Source: Pseudomonas sp. SJZ079 (lineage in GTDB: Bacteria; Pseudomonadota; Gammaproteobacteria; Pseudomonadales; Pseudomonadaceae). From it: DNA of 42,505 nt. The position numbers were made by a program, and so were the translations under genes. Every line of letters begins with the position of its first letter. Positions within the stretch are counted from its first letter, which is position 1. The stretch is from contig NZ_VIUH01000035.1 of assembly GCF_007993865.1 (NCBI RefSeq), positions 1-42,505 on the forward strand. Reading direction: 5' to 3'. Shown piece by piece: positions 15,099 through 23,839 of the stretch. Below the pieces are notes generated by a model. That model did no database searches. It was not told where the DNA came from and was given only the letters and a program-made list of their open reading frames with translations.

Positions 15099-16049
15099 AT
15101 GCTCAGTAGAACTGCCTCTGACCTGTACTGGATGTCGCGCTATCTGGAGCGTGCCGAGAACCTCGCACGGATGCTCGACGTCAGCTATTTGCTCTCGCTG
15201 ATGCCGCAGGATGGTCGTGGCGATGGACTGGAAGAACTGGCCTTGCCGCTGGTGATTACCGGCACCCTGGATGAGTACCTGGAACGCCACGGCCCGCTGC
15301 ACGCCGAACGCATGTTGCATTTCTTTGCCTTGGACGCAGAGAACCCGGCGAGCATCTACTGCTGCCTGGGCGCGGCGCGCAGCAACGCCCACGCGGTGCG
15401 CGGGCGAATCACCGCGGACATGTGGGAGAACATCAACGCGACCTGGCTGGAGATTCGCGGTATTGCCGAACAGGGTCTGGGGCGCTACGGCATCAGCCGT
15501 TTCTGCGAGTGGGTCAAGGAACGCTCGCACCTGTTCCGCGGTGCCACCTTCGGCACCATCATGCGCGGTGATCCCTACCGCTTCATTCGCCTCGGCACCT
15601 TTATCGAACGTGCCGACAACACCTTGCGTCTGCTCGATGCGCGTTACGAAATGCTCGGCGAGGACATCGACGAAATCGATGGTCGCCCGGCGCGTAGCTA
15701 CTACCAGTGGACCGCGCTATTACGCGCACTGTCCTCGTTCGAGGCCTTCGCCGAGATTTACCGCGGCTCGCCGGGTACGCGCAAGGTCTCCGAGTTATTG
15801 CTGCTGCGTCCCGACGTGCCGCGTTCGCTGCGCGCCTGCATGGATGAACTCAACCTGATGCTCGCCAGTTTGCCGGGCGACAACGGTCGTCGGGCGCAAC
15901 GCCTGTCGGCGGAGCTGGAAGCGCGCTTGCGCTACACCAGCATCAACGAAGTTCTGGATGAGGGGCTGCACGCCTGGCTCACCGATTTCATCCTGCTGGT
16001 ACGCCAGTTGGGCCAATCCATTCAAAGTTCCTACCTGGAGGTCGAATGA
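15099..16049 (+). CDS. Alpha-E domain protein (DUF403)
   Basis: A 316-residue helical protein beginning MLSRTASDLYWMSRYLERAENLARMLD, the usual start of the alpha-E family, with RFIRLGTFIERADNTLRLLDARY in the middle and YTSINEVLDEGLHAWLTDFILLVRQLGQSIQSSYLE at the end. Its biochemical role is not established; it nearly always accompanies the permuted ATP-grasp protein, sometimes fused to it. It lies 11 bases after that gene and overlaps the transglutaminase gene by four bases, so it is translationally coupled. Confidence 0.9.
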   Translation: MLSRTASDLYWMSRYLERAENLARMLDVSYLLSLMPQDGRGDGLEELALPLVITGTLDEYLERHGPLHAERMLHFFALDAENPASIYCCLGAARSNAHAVRGRITADMWENINATWLEIRGIAEQGLGRYGISRFCEWVKERSHLFRGATFGTIMRGDPYRFIRLGTFIERADNTLRLLDARYEMLGEDIDEIDGRPARSYYQWTALLRALSSFEAFAEIYRGSPGTRKVSELLLLRPDVPRSLRACMDELNLMLASLPGDNGRRAQRLSAELEARLRYTSINEVLDEGLHAWLTDFILLVRQLGQSIQSSYLEVE

Positions 16050-16843
16050 GACTGTCCATTAGCCACGCCACTACCTATCACTATGAAGATCAGGTGCGTA
16101 CCAGTATCCAGTACCTGCGCATGACTCCGCATGACAGTGAGCGCCAGCAGGTGCTCAGCTGGGAGCTCAAGTTGCCGCGGCCGGTGCGTGCGCAACTCGA
16201 CCCCTACGGCAATATCCTGCATGTGCTGACCCTGGAAGAACCGCATGACTCGATCATTATCGGCGCCCAGGGGCAGGTGGTCATCGATGAACTGCGCGAG
16301 GCCGAGCACGAGGCGCCATCGGCCTTGCCGTTTCTGCGCTTCACCCGCCTGACCGCGGCGGATCAGGCGCTGCGTGAGTTCGCCAGTCAGCATTGCAGGA
16401 CTCGCCGTGATCGCACCGGCTTGATCGACCTGATGGGCGCCTTGCATGCGCACATAAGCTACCAACCCGGCACCACCGAAGTCGAAACCAGCGCCGCCGA
16501 GGCCTTCGCCGGGCGTCAGGGGGTGTGCCAGGATCACGCCCATGCATTTCTTGCCTGCGTCCGCAGCCTGGGGATTCCGGCGCGTTATGTGTCGGGCTAT
16601 CTGTACACCGACAGCAGCGAGCACCTGGCCAGTCATGCCTGGGCCGAAGCCTGGCTGGACGGCGCCTGGTACAGCTTCGATGTGACCAACTGCCTGGCGA
16701 AGCCCGAGCGGCACTTGAAGCTGGCCGTCGGTCTGGACTACCTGGATGCGTGCCCGGTGCGGGGCATGCGTCGGGGCGGTGGCAGCGAACAGATGCATGC
16801 ACATGTGGAAGTTTCACCCCTGCTGCAGGTCCAGCAACAGTAA
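16046..16843 (+). CDS. Transglutaminase-like cysteine protease of the Anbu operon
   Basis: 265 residues, with an N-terminal beta domain (MRLSISHATTYHYEDQV) and a transglutaminase core. The catalytic triad is C161 in QGVCQDHAHAFLA, H197 in SHAWAEAWL and D212 in FDVTN. No signal peptide, so it acts in the cytoplasm. The start is the ATGA overlap with the alpha-E gene. Bacterial relatives act as peptidases or amidases rather than cross-linkers; here a job of trimming or transferring the ATP-grasp product is an inference from the operon. Confidence 0.9.
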   Translation: MRLSISHATTYHYEDQVRTSIQYLRMTPHDSERQQVLSWELKLPRPVRAQLDPYGNILHVLTLEEPHDSIIIGAQGQVVIDELREAEHEAPSALPFLRFTRLTAADQALREFASQHCRTRRDRTGLIDLMGALHAHISYQPGTTEVETSAAEAFAGRQGVCQDHAHAFLACVRSLGIPARYVSGYLYTDSSEHLASHAWAEAWLDGAWYSFDVTNCLAKPERHLKLAVGLDYLDACPVRGMRRGGGSEQMHAHVEVSPLLQVQQQ

Positions 16844-16868
16844 GATTGTCTCGGCAAGCCACTCAATC

Positions 16869-16918
16869 GCGCCCGGTGCAGCTGCTAAGTTGCACCGGGC
16901 GCCTGTGTTCGTTACAGG
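16869..16918. other. Paired hairpins between the transglutaminase and Anbu genes
   Basis: A perfect 12-base inverted repeat (16869-16880 and 16891-16902, arm GCGCCCGGTGCA) is followed by a smaller CCTGT/ACAGG hairpin at 16902-16918 that ends at the ribosome binding site of the Anbu gene. There is no T-run, so full termination is unlikely. The structure could attenuate or stabilise the mRNA and set the level of Anbu against the three upstream genes. Confidence 0.55.
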
Positions 16919-16924
16919 TGAAGC

Positions 16925-17659
16925 ATGACCTACTGCGTTGCCATGAGCCTGGCCGAAGGGCTGGTGTTCGTTTCTGACTCTCGCACCAACGCGGGGGTCG
17001 ATCACATCGCGACCTTTCGCAAGCTGCATGTGTTCGGGGTACCGGGTGAGCGTTTGATTGTGCTGCAAAGCGCCGGCAATCTGGCTACCTCGCAGTCGGT
17101 GATCGGCCTGCTACGGCAACGGCTGAACGGTGATGGCGAGCATCTGTACACAGTGTCGAACCTATTCGCTGCCGCCACGCTAGTGGGCGATACCGTCCGC
17201 GAGGTGCTCTCGCGTGACGGCGGTGCGACCCTGACCCAGGGCGTCGACCTGGGCTGCTCCTTTCTCCTCGGCGGGCAGATCCGCGGCGAAGCACCGGCGA
17301 TTTACAACCTCTATCCGCAGGGCAACTTCATCGTCGCCAGCGAGGACACGCCGTACTTCCAGATCGGTGAAAGCAAATACGGCAAGCCGATCCTCGATCG
17401 CGCTCTGAGCTACCGGATGGACTTGCAGCAGGCGTTGCGGTGCGCGTTGATTTCCTTCGACTCGACCATCCGCAGCAACCTCTCGGTAGGCATGCCGCTG
17501 GACTTGCTGGCGTACAAGGCCGATAGCCTGGAGGTGCCGACGGGCTATCGGGTCAACGACGGCGATGCCTATTTCGAGGGGATCCGCCAGCAATGGTGTG
17601 GTGGCCTGCGTGACTTGCTGGGTCGGCTGCCGGCACCGCCTGGCGAATATTGGCGCTAG
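16925..17659 (+). CDS. Anbu, proteasome/HslV-related N-terminal-threonine hydrolase
   Basis: 244 residues with the signature of Anbu (ancestral beta-subunit) proteins. The N-terminus is MTYCVAMSLAEGLVFVSDSRTNAG, in which T2 becomes the N-terminal nucleophile after removal of Met, D18 lies in SDSR and K33 in FRKLHVFG, the proteasome triad. GCSFLLGGQIRGE and a long C-terminal helical part follow. Known Anbu proteins form open helical or ring assemblies with weak or unknown peptidase activity. It ends the four-gene operon, separated from the transglutaminase by 81 bases holding two hairpins. The ribosome binding site is AGGTGA. Confidence 0.9.
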   Translation: MTYCVAMSLAEGLVFVSDSRTNAGVDHIATFRKLHVFGVPGERLIVLQSAGNLATSQSVIGLLRQRLNGDGEHLYTVSNLFAAATLVGDTVREVLSRDGGATLTQGVDLGCSFLLGGQIRGEAPAIYNLYPQGNFIVASEDTPYFQIGESKYGKPILDRALSYRMDLQQALRCALISFDSTIRSNLSVGMPLDLLAYKADSLEVPTGYRVNDGDAYFEGIRQQWCGGLRDLLGRLPAPPGEYWR

Positions 17660-17927
17660 TTCGTTGCGCGCCAGTGGTTGCAAAACCCTGCGTTCCGGTA
17701 TGCGGCGTTGAACCCAGTATTCAGAAAAGCGCAGCGTTGCACGCGCGTCAGCGCGTCGCCTAAGGGGCGCGAAGCGAATCGAATGCCCAGGTACAACGGG
17801 TAAAGCCGCGTTGTGGCCTGAATTGGCCTAACCTCAGCACCGCTCGCTGGTTTTTTCAGCGGCCTGCTGATCGTCGCGAAAGGCGACCCGCGCTACGTGG
17901 GTACGCAGCGCCAAGGACGCCGAGTGC

Positions 17928-18029
17928 TCAGCTGACCAGACGGGTCAGGTTGGGAAGGATAAGAATCACCGTGGTGGCAAATACGATCAGGCTCGCTTGC
18001 CGGATTTTTGGCTGATTAAACATGGCCAT
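17928..18029 (-). CDS. 33-residue single-pass membrane peptide
   Basis: Minus-strand frame MAMFNQPKIRQASLIVFATTVILILPNLTRLVS, with one clear hydrophobic helix (about 13-27) flanked by positive charges at the N-terminal side. AAAAGG lies just upstream; a second ATG two codons later has better spacing, giving 31 residues. The hydrophobic helix and ribosome site argue for a real gene, but a protein of this size could also be chance. Function unknown. Confidence 0.5.
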   Translation of the reverse strand: MAMFNQPKIRQASLIVFATTVILILPNLTRLVS

Positions 18030-18561
18030 CTGCCTTTTGTTCTTGTTGGTGTGGCGTCGGTTGCCCGCTCTAACGTCCTGTCGGGCTGCAGCGTCACGCC
18101 TGGGCGTGTACTGAAACCGCTCCGGCAAAACCCGGCAGCGGCATTTCTACTGCATGCTTACTGCAATGCAGTCTTAGTAACTCTAGGGCTCAGATCACAA
18201 ATCCTTTAGATGACTTGGTTGCTAGCCCGTCGCGTCTTGGAACGATGAGTTATGCCCAACTCAGCTGCTGCTCAGCAAAAGGCTCAAGCAACCCTTGAGC
18301 CAGACGCTGCTGTGCAGCGGGTGCCTGCATTACGCCACTAAGCGACCGTTCGTCTGAGCAGACCGGTCAATAGGCCTGAGCACTTCGGTCATTGAGCCTG
18401 TGCTGCCTGGGCGTATGGTAGATCCGCCGAACCACAACAGGCGCAGTCAAGTGCAGTGAGTCTGCCGAACTTAGGGCAGTCCTAGATGCCGAATCCCGAC
18501 AGGCCTCTGTCAGGCTACGACGCGCCGTCACCTATCCCTCCATTGGAGGTTTGAGGACGCC
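18030..18561. other. Intergenic region upstream of the thiolase gene
   Basis: 530 bases with no convincing gene. It contains an eight-base inverted repeat GGCTCAAG/CTTGAGCC (18281-18288 and 18294-18301) without a T-run, and ends in GGAGG at 18545-18549 before the thiolase start. I looked for a PsrA-type GAAAC-GTTTC operator, known from Pseudomonas beta-oxidation genes, and did not see one. Confidence 0.4.
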
Positions 18562-19767
18562 ATGACCGAAGCATTTATTTTCGATGCGCTGCGTACGCCC
18601 CGCGGCAAGGGTAAGAAGGACGGCGCGCTGTATAGCGTCAAACCGGTCAGTCTGATCGCCGGCCTGCTCAAAGCCCTGCAAGCGCGTAACAAGCTGGACA
18701 CCAGCCAGGTCGATGACATTGTCCTCGGCTGTGTCACCCCGGTGGGCGATCAGGGCGCCGACATCGCCAAGACCGCGGCGATGGTGGCGGACTGGGACGT
18801 CAGCGTCTCCGGTGTGCAGCTCAACCGTTTCTGCGCCTCGGGCCTGGAAGCGGTGAACCTGGGCGCGATGAAGGTGCGCTCCGGCTTCGAGGATCTGGTG
18901 GTGGTCGGCGGTGTGGAGTCCATGTCGAGGATTCCCATGGGCTCCGACGGTGGCGCCTGGGTGATGGACCCGGAAACCAATATGCACACGCATTTCACCC
19001 CTCAGGGCATCGGCGCGGACTTGATCGCCACCCTGGAGGGCTTTAGCCGTGCCGATGTCGATACCTTCGCCCTGGGCTCGCAGCACAAGGCCGCACGCGC
19101 CAGCGCCGATGGCTCGTTCAGCAAGTCGCTGATTCCGGTCACCGATCAGAACGGCATCGTGCTGCTCGACCATGACGAATTCATTCGCGGTGACTCCACC
19201 CTCGAAGGCCTCGGCAAGCTCAAGCCGAGTTTCGAGATGATGGGCCAGATGGGTTTCGACAGCACCGCGCTGCGGGTCTACAGCCATGTCGAGCGTATCG
19301 AGCATGTGCACACCCCGGGCAACAGCTCCGGCATTGTCGACGGTTCGGCGCTGATGCTGATCGGCTCCGCGGCCAAGGGCAAGGAGCTGGGCCTCAAGCC
19401 GCGCGCGCGCATTGTCGCCACCGCGGTGACCGGTACCGACCCGACCATCATGCTCACCGGCCCGGCGCCGGCCACCCGCAAGGCGCTGGCCAAGGCCGGC
19501 CTGCAGGTGGATGACATCGACCTGTTCGAGGTGAATGAGGCGTTCGCTTCGGTGGTGATGAAGTTTATGCAAGACATGGGCGTCAGCGCGGACAAGGTCA
19601 ACGTCAACGGCGGCTCCATTGCCATGGGCCACCCGCTGGGGGCGACCGGTTGCGCCATCCTCGGCACCCTGCTCGACGAACTGGAGAAGCGCCAGTTGCG
19701 CTATGGCCTGGCCACCCTCTGCGTGGGTGGCGGCATGGGTATCGCCACCATCATCGAGCGCGTGTAG
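18562..19767 (+). CDS. Acetyl-CoA/3-ketoacyl-CoA thiolase
   Basis: A 401-residue thiolase, catalysing the last step of beta-oxidation (thiolytic cleavage of 3-ketoacyl-CoA). The acyl-accepting cysteine is C91 in NRFCASGLEAVN, H357 lies in GHPLGATG and the general base C387 in CVGGGMG. Length is typical. The start follows a GGAGG at 18545. The gene order thiolase then multifunctional dehydrogenase matches fadI-fadJ-type pairs rather than fadBA. Its stop codon TAG is the first three bases of a REP element. Confidence 0.9.
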   Translation: MTEAFIFDALRTPRGKGKKDGALYSVKPVSLIAGLLKALQARNKLDTSQVDDIVLGCVTPVGDQGADIAKTAAMVADWDVSVSGVQLNRFCASGLEAVNLGAMKVRSGFEDLVVVGGVESMSRIPMGSDGGAWVMDPETNMHTHFTPQGIGADLIATLEGFSRADVDTFALGSQHKAARASADGSFSKSLIPVTDQNGIVLLDHDEFIRGDSTLEGLGKLKPSFEMMGQMGFDSTALRVYSHVERIEHVHTPGNSSGIVDGSALMLIGSAAKGKELGLKPRARIVATAVTGTDPTIMLTGPAPATRKALAKAGLQVDDIDLFEVNEAFASVVMKFMQDMGVSADKVNVNGGSIAMGHPLGATGCAILGTLLDELEKRQLRYGLATLCVGGGMGIATIIERV

Positions 19768-19822
19768 GAGCCAGCTTGCTGGCGATACGTCACAGCCCGG
19801 ATCGCGAGCAAGCTCGCTCCTA
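19765..19822. repeat. REP-type palindrome overlapping the thiolase stop codon
   Basis: The left arm, TAGGAGCCAGCTTGCTGGCG (19765-19784), is the same as the REP arm at 141-160. The right arm ATCGCGAGCAAGCTCGCTCCTA (19801-19822) is a diverged complement. The TAG that begins the left arm is the stop codon of the thiolase gene. It sits inside what is probably an operon, between thiolase and the downstream dehydrogenase, and could stabilise the upstream mRNA segment or change the ratio of the two proteins. Confidence 0.8.
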
Positions 19823-19860
19823 CAGGGCTGACGACACAAGAATTCACGGGAACAGAAGAA

Positions 19861-22005
19861 ATGACTGACGCCATCCGTTACGCAAAAGGCCCGGACAACA
19901 TCGTGGTCCTGACCATGGACATGCCGGGCCAGAGTGCCAACACCATGAACGCGCTGTATCGCGAGGCCATGGCCGAGACCGTCGAGCGCCTGGAGGCGGA
20001 GAAAGACAGCATCGCCGGCGTGATCATCACCTCGGCGAAGAAGACCTTCTTCGCCGGCGGCGACCTCAACGAGTTGATCAAGGTCGGCAAGGCCGACGCC
20101 AACGACTTCTATCAGATGATCCTGCGGATCAAGGGCCAGTTGCGCCGCCTGGAAACCCTCGGCAAGCCGGTGGTGGCCGCGATCAACGGTGCGGCCCTGG
20201 GCGGCGGCTGGGAAATCTGCCTGGCCTGCCACCACCGCATCGCCCTGGACAGCTCCAGCGTGCAGCTCGGTTTGCCGGAAGTGACCCTCGGCTTATTGCC
20301 GGGCGGCGGCGGGGTGGTGCGTATGGTCAGGCTGCTCGGCCTGGAAAAAGCCCTGCCTTATCTCGCCGAAGGTAAGAAGGTCCGTCCGCAAGAGGCCTTG
20401 AAGGCGGGGCTGATCCACGACATCGCCAGCGAGAAGGACGAGTTGCTGGCCAAGGCGCGCGCCTGGATCGCCGCCAATCCGGCGCCGATGCAACCCTGGG
20501 ACATCGCCGGCTATAAGATTCCCGGCGGCACGCCGTCCAGCCCCAGCGTGGCGCAGATGCTGGCCATCGCGCCCTCGGTGCTGCGCGACAAGACCAAGGG
20601 CTGTTTCCCGGCGCCGGAGAAGATCATGTGCGCGGCTGTGGAAGGCGCCCAGGTCGATTTCGACACCGCGCAGATCATCGAAGCCCGCTACTTCACCGAG
20701 CTGACCACCGGGCAGGTGGCGAAGAACATGATCGGCACCTTCTGGTTCCAGCTCAATGAAATCAACGCCGGCGGCTCGCGTCCGCAAGGTTTTGCCCCTT
20801 ACACCACCAAGAAGGTCGGGGTGCTCGGCGCCGGCATGATGGGCGCCGGCATTGCCTATGTCTCGGCCGCCGCCGGTATTGAGGTGGTGCTCAAGGACGT
20901 GTCCATCGCGGCGGCAGAGAAGGGCAAGGCCTACACGGCCAAGCTGCTGGAGAAGAAGGTGGCGCGCGGTCAGATGAGCGTGGAGAAGCGCGATGCTTTC
21001 CTCGCTCGCATCACCGCCACGGACAGCGAAAGCGATTTCGCCGGCTGTGACCTGATCATCGAGGCGGTGTTCGAGGACCGTGACCTCAAGGCCAATGTCA
21101 CCGCCGCGGCAGAACGGGCGGCCTTGAGCGATGCAGTGATCGCCTCAAACACCTCGACGCTACCGATCACCGGCCTGGCCACTGCGGTACAGCATCAGGA
21201 CAGATTCATCGGCCTGCACTTCTTCAGCCCGGTCGACAAGATGCCGCTGGTGGAAATCATCAAGGGCCAGCAGACCAGCGACGAGACCCTGGCGCGCGGC
21301 TTCGATTACGTCATGCAGATCAAGAAGACCCCGATCGTGGTCAATGACAGCCGCGGCTTCTTCACCTCGCGGGTGTTCGGCACCTTCACCAACGAAGGGA
21401 TCGCCATGCTCGGTGAGGGCGTATCGGCGGCGATGATCGAAACCGAAGCGCGCAAGGCCGGTATGCCGGTGGGGCCGCTGGCGATCAGTGACGAAGTGTC
21501 GATGAGCCTGATGAATCATATTCGTCAGCAGGCCATCAAGGATCTGAGCGAGGAAGGCAAGGCGATTGCGCCGCACCCGGCTTACGCCGTCATCGAGCTG
21601 ATGCTTAACGAGTACAAGCGTCCAGGCAAGGCCGCCGGTGGCGGTTTCTACGAATACCCGGTCGGCGGCAAGAAGCATCTCTGGCCAGAACTGAAGCGCC
21701 GTTTCGAGCAGGCCGATGCGCAAATTGCCGCGGAAGACGTGCGTGACCGCATCCTGTTCATCCAGGCCATCGAAACCGTCCGTTGCCTGGAAGAAGGCGT
21801 GCTGACCTCGGTGGCCGACGCCAATATCGGCTCGATTTTCGGCATCGGTTTCGCCGCCTGGACCGGCGGTGCGTTGCAGTTCATCAACCAATACGGGATC
21901 AAGGACTTCGTCGCCCGCGCTCATTACCTGGCCGAGCAATACGGCGAACGCTTCCTGCCGCCGGCCTTGTTGCTGGAGAAGGCGGCTAAGGACGAGGGTT
22001 TTTAG
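19861..22005 (+). CDS. Multifunctional fatty-acid oxidation protein (enoyl-CoA hydratase / 3-hydroxyacyl-CoA dehydrogenase)
   Basis: 714 residues in the FadB/FadJ domain order. There is an N-terminal crotonase domain with FFAGGDLNELI and INGAALGGGWEICLA forming the oxyanion hole, and GLPEVTLGLLPGGGG carrying the catalytic glutamate. A Rossmann domain KKVGVLGAGMMGAGIAYVSAAAG begins near 318. After it come the dehydrogenase motifs NTSTLPIT and GLHFFSPVDKMPLVEII, and a duplicated C-terminal domain. It converts enoyl-CoA to 3-ketoacyl-CoA for the thiolase encoded upstream. The 93-base gap holds the REP element; a strong terminator follows at 22038. Probably an operon with the thiolase gene. Confidence 0.9.
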   Translation: MTDAIRYAKGPDNIVVLTMDMPGQSANTMNALYREAMAETVERLEAEKDSIAGVIITSAKKTFFAGGDLNELIKVGKADANDFYQMILRIKGQLRRLETLGKPVVAAINGAALGGGWEICLACHHRIALDSSSVQLGLPEVTLGLLPGGGGVVRMVRLLGLEKALPYLAEGKKVRPQEALKAGLIHDIASEKDELLAKARAWIAANPAPMQPWDIAGYKIPGGTPSSPSVAQMLAIAPSVLRDKTKGCFPAPEKIMCAAVEGAQVDFDTAQIIEARYFTELTTGQVAKNMIGTFWFQLNEINAGGSRPQGFAPYTTKKVGVLGAGMMGAGIAYVSAAAGIEVVLKDVSIAAAEKGKAYTAKLLEKKVARGQMSVEKRDAFLARITATDSESDFAGCDLIIEAVFEDRDLKANVTAAAERAALSDAVIASNTSTLPITGLATAVQHQDRFIGLHFFSPVDKMPLVEIIKGQQTSDETLARGFDYVMQIKKTPIVVNDSRGFFTSRVFGTFTNEGIAMLGEGVSAAMIETEARKAGMPVGPLAISDEVSMSLMNHIRQQAIKDLSEEGKAIAPHPAYAVIELMLNEYKRPGKAAGGGFYEYPVGGKKHLWPELKRRFEQADAQIAAEDVRDRILFIQAIETVRCLEEGVLTSVADANIGSIFGIGFAAWTGGALQFINQYGIKDFVARAHYLAEQYGERFLPPALLLEKAAKDEGF

Positions 22006-22037
22006 GGCTTCATCTCGCCTGTTCACGGCATGAATAG

Positions 22038-22062
22038 CCGGCTCCCAGGAGCCGGATTTTTA
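22038..22062 (+). terminator. Rho-independent terminator after the beta-oxidation pair
   Basis: A perfect eight-base stem CCGGCTCC/GGAGCCGG (22038-22045 and 22048-22055), two-base loop, followed by ATTTTTAT. It lies 33 bases after the dehydrogenase stop. Confidence 0.85.
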
Positions 22063-22193
22063 TGCTTCAGCGGGCTGCCAGCTGAATAGCCGCGACGTCG
22101 AGTGAGCAGGGAGACCATGGCTGGCCCGCAACGCTTTGGCGTGAAGCCATTGGCCGCTACTATGGCGGCCCCGTATTACTTTTGGAGTTGTTC

Positions 22194-22667
22194 ATGAAGC
22201 ACGGATTGCTGTGCCTGCTGCTGTTGCTTTCACCGCTGAGTGGGGCTGCTGAGCAGAAGGTCTACCTGATGGCCACGGTGACGCTGGGTGGCTCGAACCT
22301 CGCGAACACGATCTTCCTTCACGAGCCGGACATCACCGACCTGGAAAGCTGTACCCAGGCTTGGATACGCGGTCAGCGCGACGATGACTGGTTGAAATAT
22401 CACCATATCTTGCGCACTGACAAAATGCAGGGCTTCACTGCCAGGATCGCTTATCGCTGCGTGACCAGCGAATTGGGTATCGACTCATGGCATGACAGCA
22501 TGCACTACGACTTTGCGTACCTGATCTCTGTCGAGCAACCGTCGTCTGCGCTGCAGGTTCACAAGGCAGCCAGCCTGGCAGCCTGTAGCGCGCAACTCGC
22601 TGGGCAGCCAGCGGTGCAAGGTGTGTCCAGGCATTGCGCCAAGAGCAATCAGCGCATCGACATCTAG
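22194..22667 (+). CDS. Secreted small protein with four cysteines, unknown function
   Basis: 157 residues starting at ATG 22194 (GGAG at 22184-22187). A signal peptide (MKHGLLCLLLLLSPLSGAAEQ) with a likely cut near residue 19. The mature protein has four cysteines (SCTQAW, YRCVT, AACSAQ, RHCAK), enough for two disulfides, and many aromatic residues. No family recognised. It stands alone between a terminator and an empty stretch. Confidence 0.7.
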   Translation: MKHGLLCLLLLLSPLSGAAEQKVYLMATVTLGGSNLANTIFLHEPDITDLESCTQAWIRGQRDDDWLKYHHILRTDKMQGFTARIAYRCVTSELGIDSWHDSMHYDFAYLISVEQPSSALQVHKAASLAACSAQLAGQPAVQGVSRHCAKSNQRIDI

Positions 22668-22925
22668 ATCTGCGGGCGTCGTGCTACTAGGTGCACAGAT
22701 CAACGCGACGCTGTCCGCGGGTCATTTCATGGCGTACCCGCTTCTTGCTATGGCGGGTAGGGCTATGCAGCGTCTACCGGCGTCGCCCCGATGCATCGAC
22801 TATGGGCATATCAATCCGTACCAGCATGGCCTGGTGCGGTGACTGGTTCGTTCGCGGGCTGCTCGTTCAGAGTATCTATCCATCGTGCAGGGCAACCTCG
22901 CTTGAGGCTCTGGGCGGCACTCTGG

Positions 22926-23156
22926 TTAGCTGAAACTGAAGGGGCCGGCGAAGGAGTTGTCGGGTCGGCAGGGCGGATTAGCGGGCAGTTGCTCGAGCGA
23001 TACGGCAACCCGGATATTGCGCGACATGCTCGAGTTGCACTCGATATTCCTGGCCAGTGCGCCGGCAGAGCCATGGTTGAGACCGAGCAGCGATAAGCCG
23101 TTGGTCAGAAGGGCCAAGGCGGCGACGATCAGTAAGTTGGTGTTCTGCGGTTTCAT
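22926..23156 (-). CDS. Small membrane or secreted protein (76 residues)
   Basis: MKPQNTNLLIVAALALLTNGLSLLG gives one N-terminal hydrophobic segment, followed by a polar tail with two cysteines and a C-terminal PFSFS. TGGAAG lies upstream of the ATG. It follows the 62-residue gene at 23203 on the same strand after 46 bases, so the two may be co-transcribed. No family recognised. Confidence 0.5.
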   Translation of the reverse strand: MKPQNTNLLIVAALALLTNGLSLLGLNHGSAGALARNIECNSSMSRNIRVAVSLEQLPANPPCRPDNSFAGPFSFS

Positions 23157-23202
23157 GGTCTTCCAGCCTGGGGTGAGTGGTGCTGCGTTCGGTCGAGGTG
23201 GT

Positions 23203-23391
23203 TCAACTTCTCAGCAGGGCTACGGCCAGCGCGCCGATCTGCTGGACGGCCTGGCTGGGGGCCGCGTGGCCTTGGCCCATTGGCTTTACGTAGCTCAGGC
23301 TTAGGGTCAGCAGGGGGATGGCGATCATCAGGTACAGCCCGATGCCGGCTAAGGCGCCATTGCGCGCGTACTTGATGGTCAAACGGTTCAT
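23203..23391 (-). CDS. Small inner-membrane protein (62 residues)
   Basis: MNRLTIKYARNGALAGIGLYLMIAIPLLTLSLSYV carries one strong transmembrane helix (about 14-34) with positive charges before it, followed by a short tail with SQAVQQIGALAVALL. GGAGAAGA precedes the ATG by a few bases. An AT-rich stretch upstream (23440-23500) may hold its promoter. No family recognised. Confidence 0.6.
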   Translation of the reverse strand: MNRLTIKYARNGALAGIGLYLMIAIPLLTLSLSYVKPMGQGHAAPSQAVQQIGALAVALLRS

Positions 23392-23595
23392 CTGTCTTCT
23401 CCGCTATGCCGTCTCGATGCTTGGGTGTGCTTTGCGTCGTATAGATAAAATTGATTTAAAGTTGCTTTATTTTCGTAATATAAATCTATTAATTAGATGT
23501 ATGTGACGGCAGTGACGGCTACTCAAGCCGGATCAATCTAGAGGTAAAGCGCGCGGCCAATAGCGCGGTCCTGCGCGTGGCTTGCTAAGCGGGGT

Positions 23596-23793
23596 TCAGC
23601 GTGCCTGGCGATCGCAAACCAGCTGTTGAATCGCCAGGCGTTCGCTCAGTTGCGTCGGCATCTTCAGGGTGGTCAGCGTGCCATCGGTCAGGTGGATGAC
23701 CCGCTCGGACTCGAAGCGCAAGCCATTGCCATCGAGCGTGACGTAGGTGATGCCGTAAGCGTTCTGCTCGGCTATGGGTTGGCTGGCGTTCAT
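23596..23793 (-). CDS. Small cytosolic hypothetical protein (65 residues)
   Basis: Starts MNASQPIAEQNAYGITYVTLDGNGLRF at the ATG with AGGAG upstream; a longer open frame to 23967 is low-complexity proline/alanine and lacks a start site. The protein is mixed alpha/beta with no signal peptide and one cysteine. It lies 46 bases after the 45-residue secreted peptide gene on the same strand. Function unknown. Confidence 0.6.
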   Translation of the reverse strand: MNASQPIAEQNAYGITYVTLDGNGLRFESERVIHLTDGTLTTLKMPTQLSERLAIQQLVCDRQAR

Positions 23794-23839
23794 GACTGTT
23801 CTCCTGGGTTTGGCGCGCCTTGCAGCACCACGGGTGCGC

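Noticed and set aside
18030..18561. A PsrA operator for the beta-oxidation genes
   Set aside because: No GAAAC-GTTTC type palindrome is present in the upstream region.
18532..20235. 567-codon minus-strand frame opposite the thiolase and dehydrogenase genes
   Set aside because: Covers two certain genes and the REP element; no ribosome site or motif.
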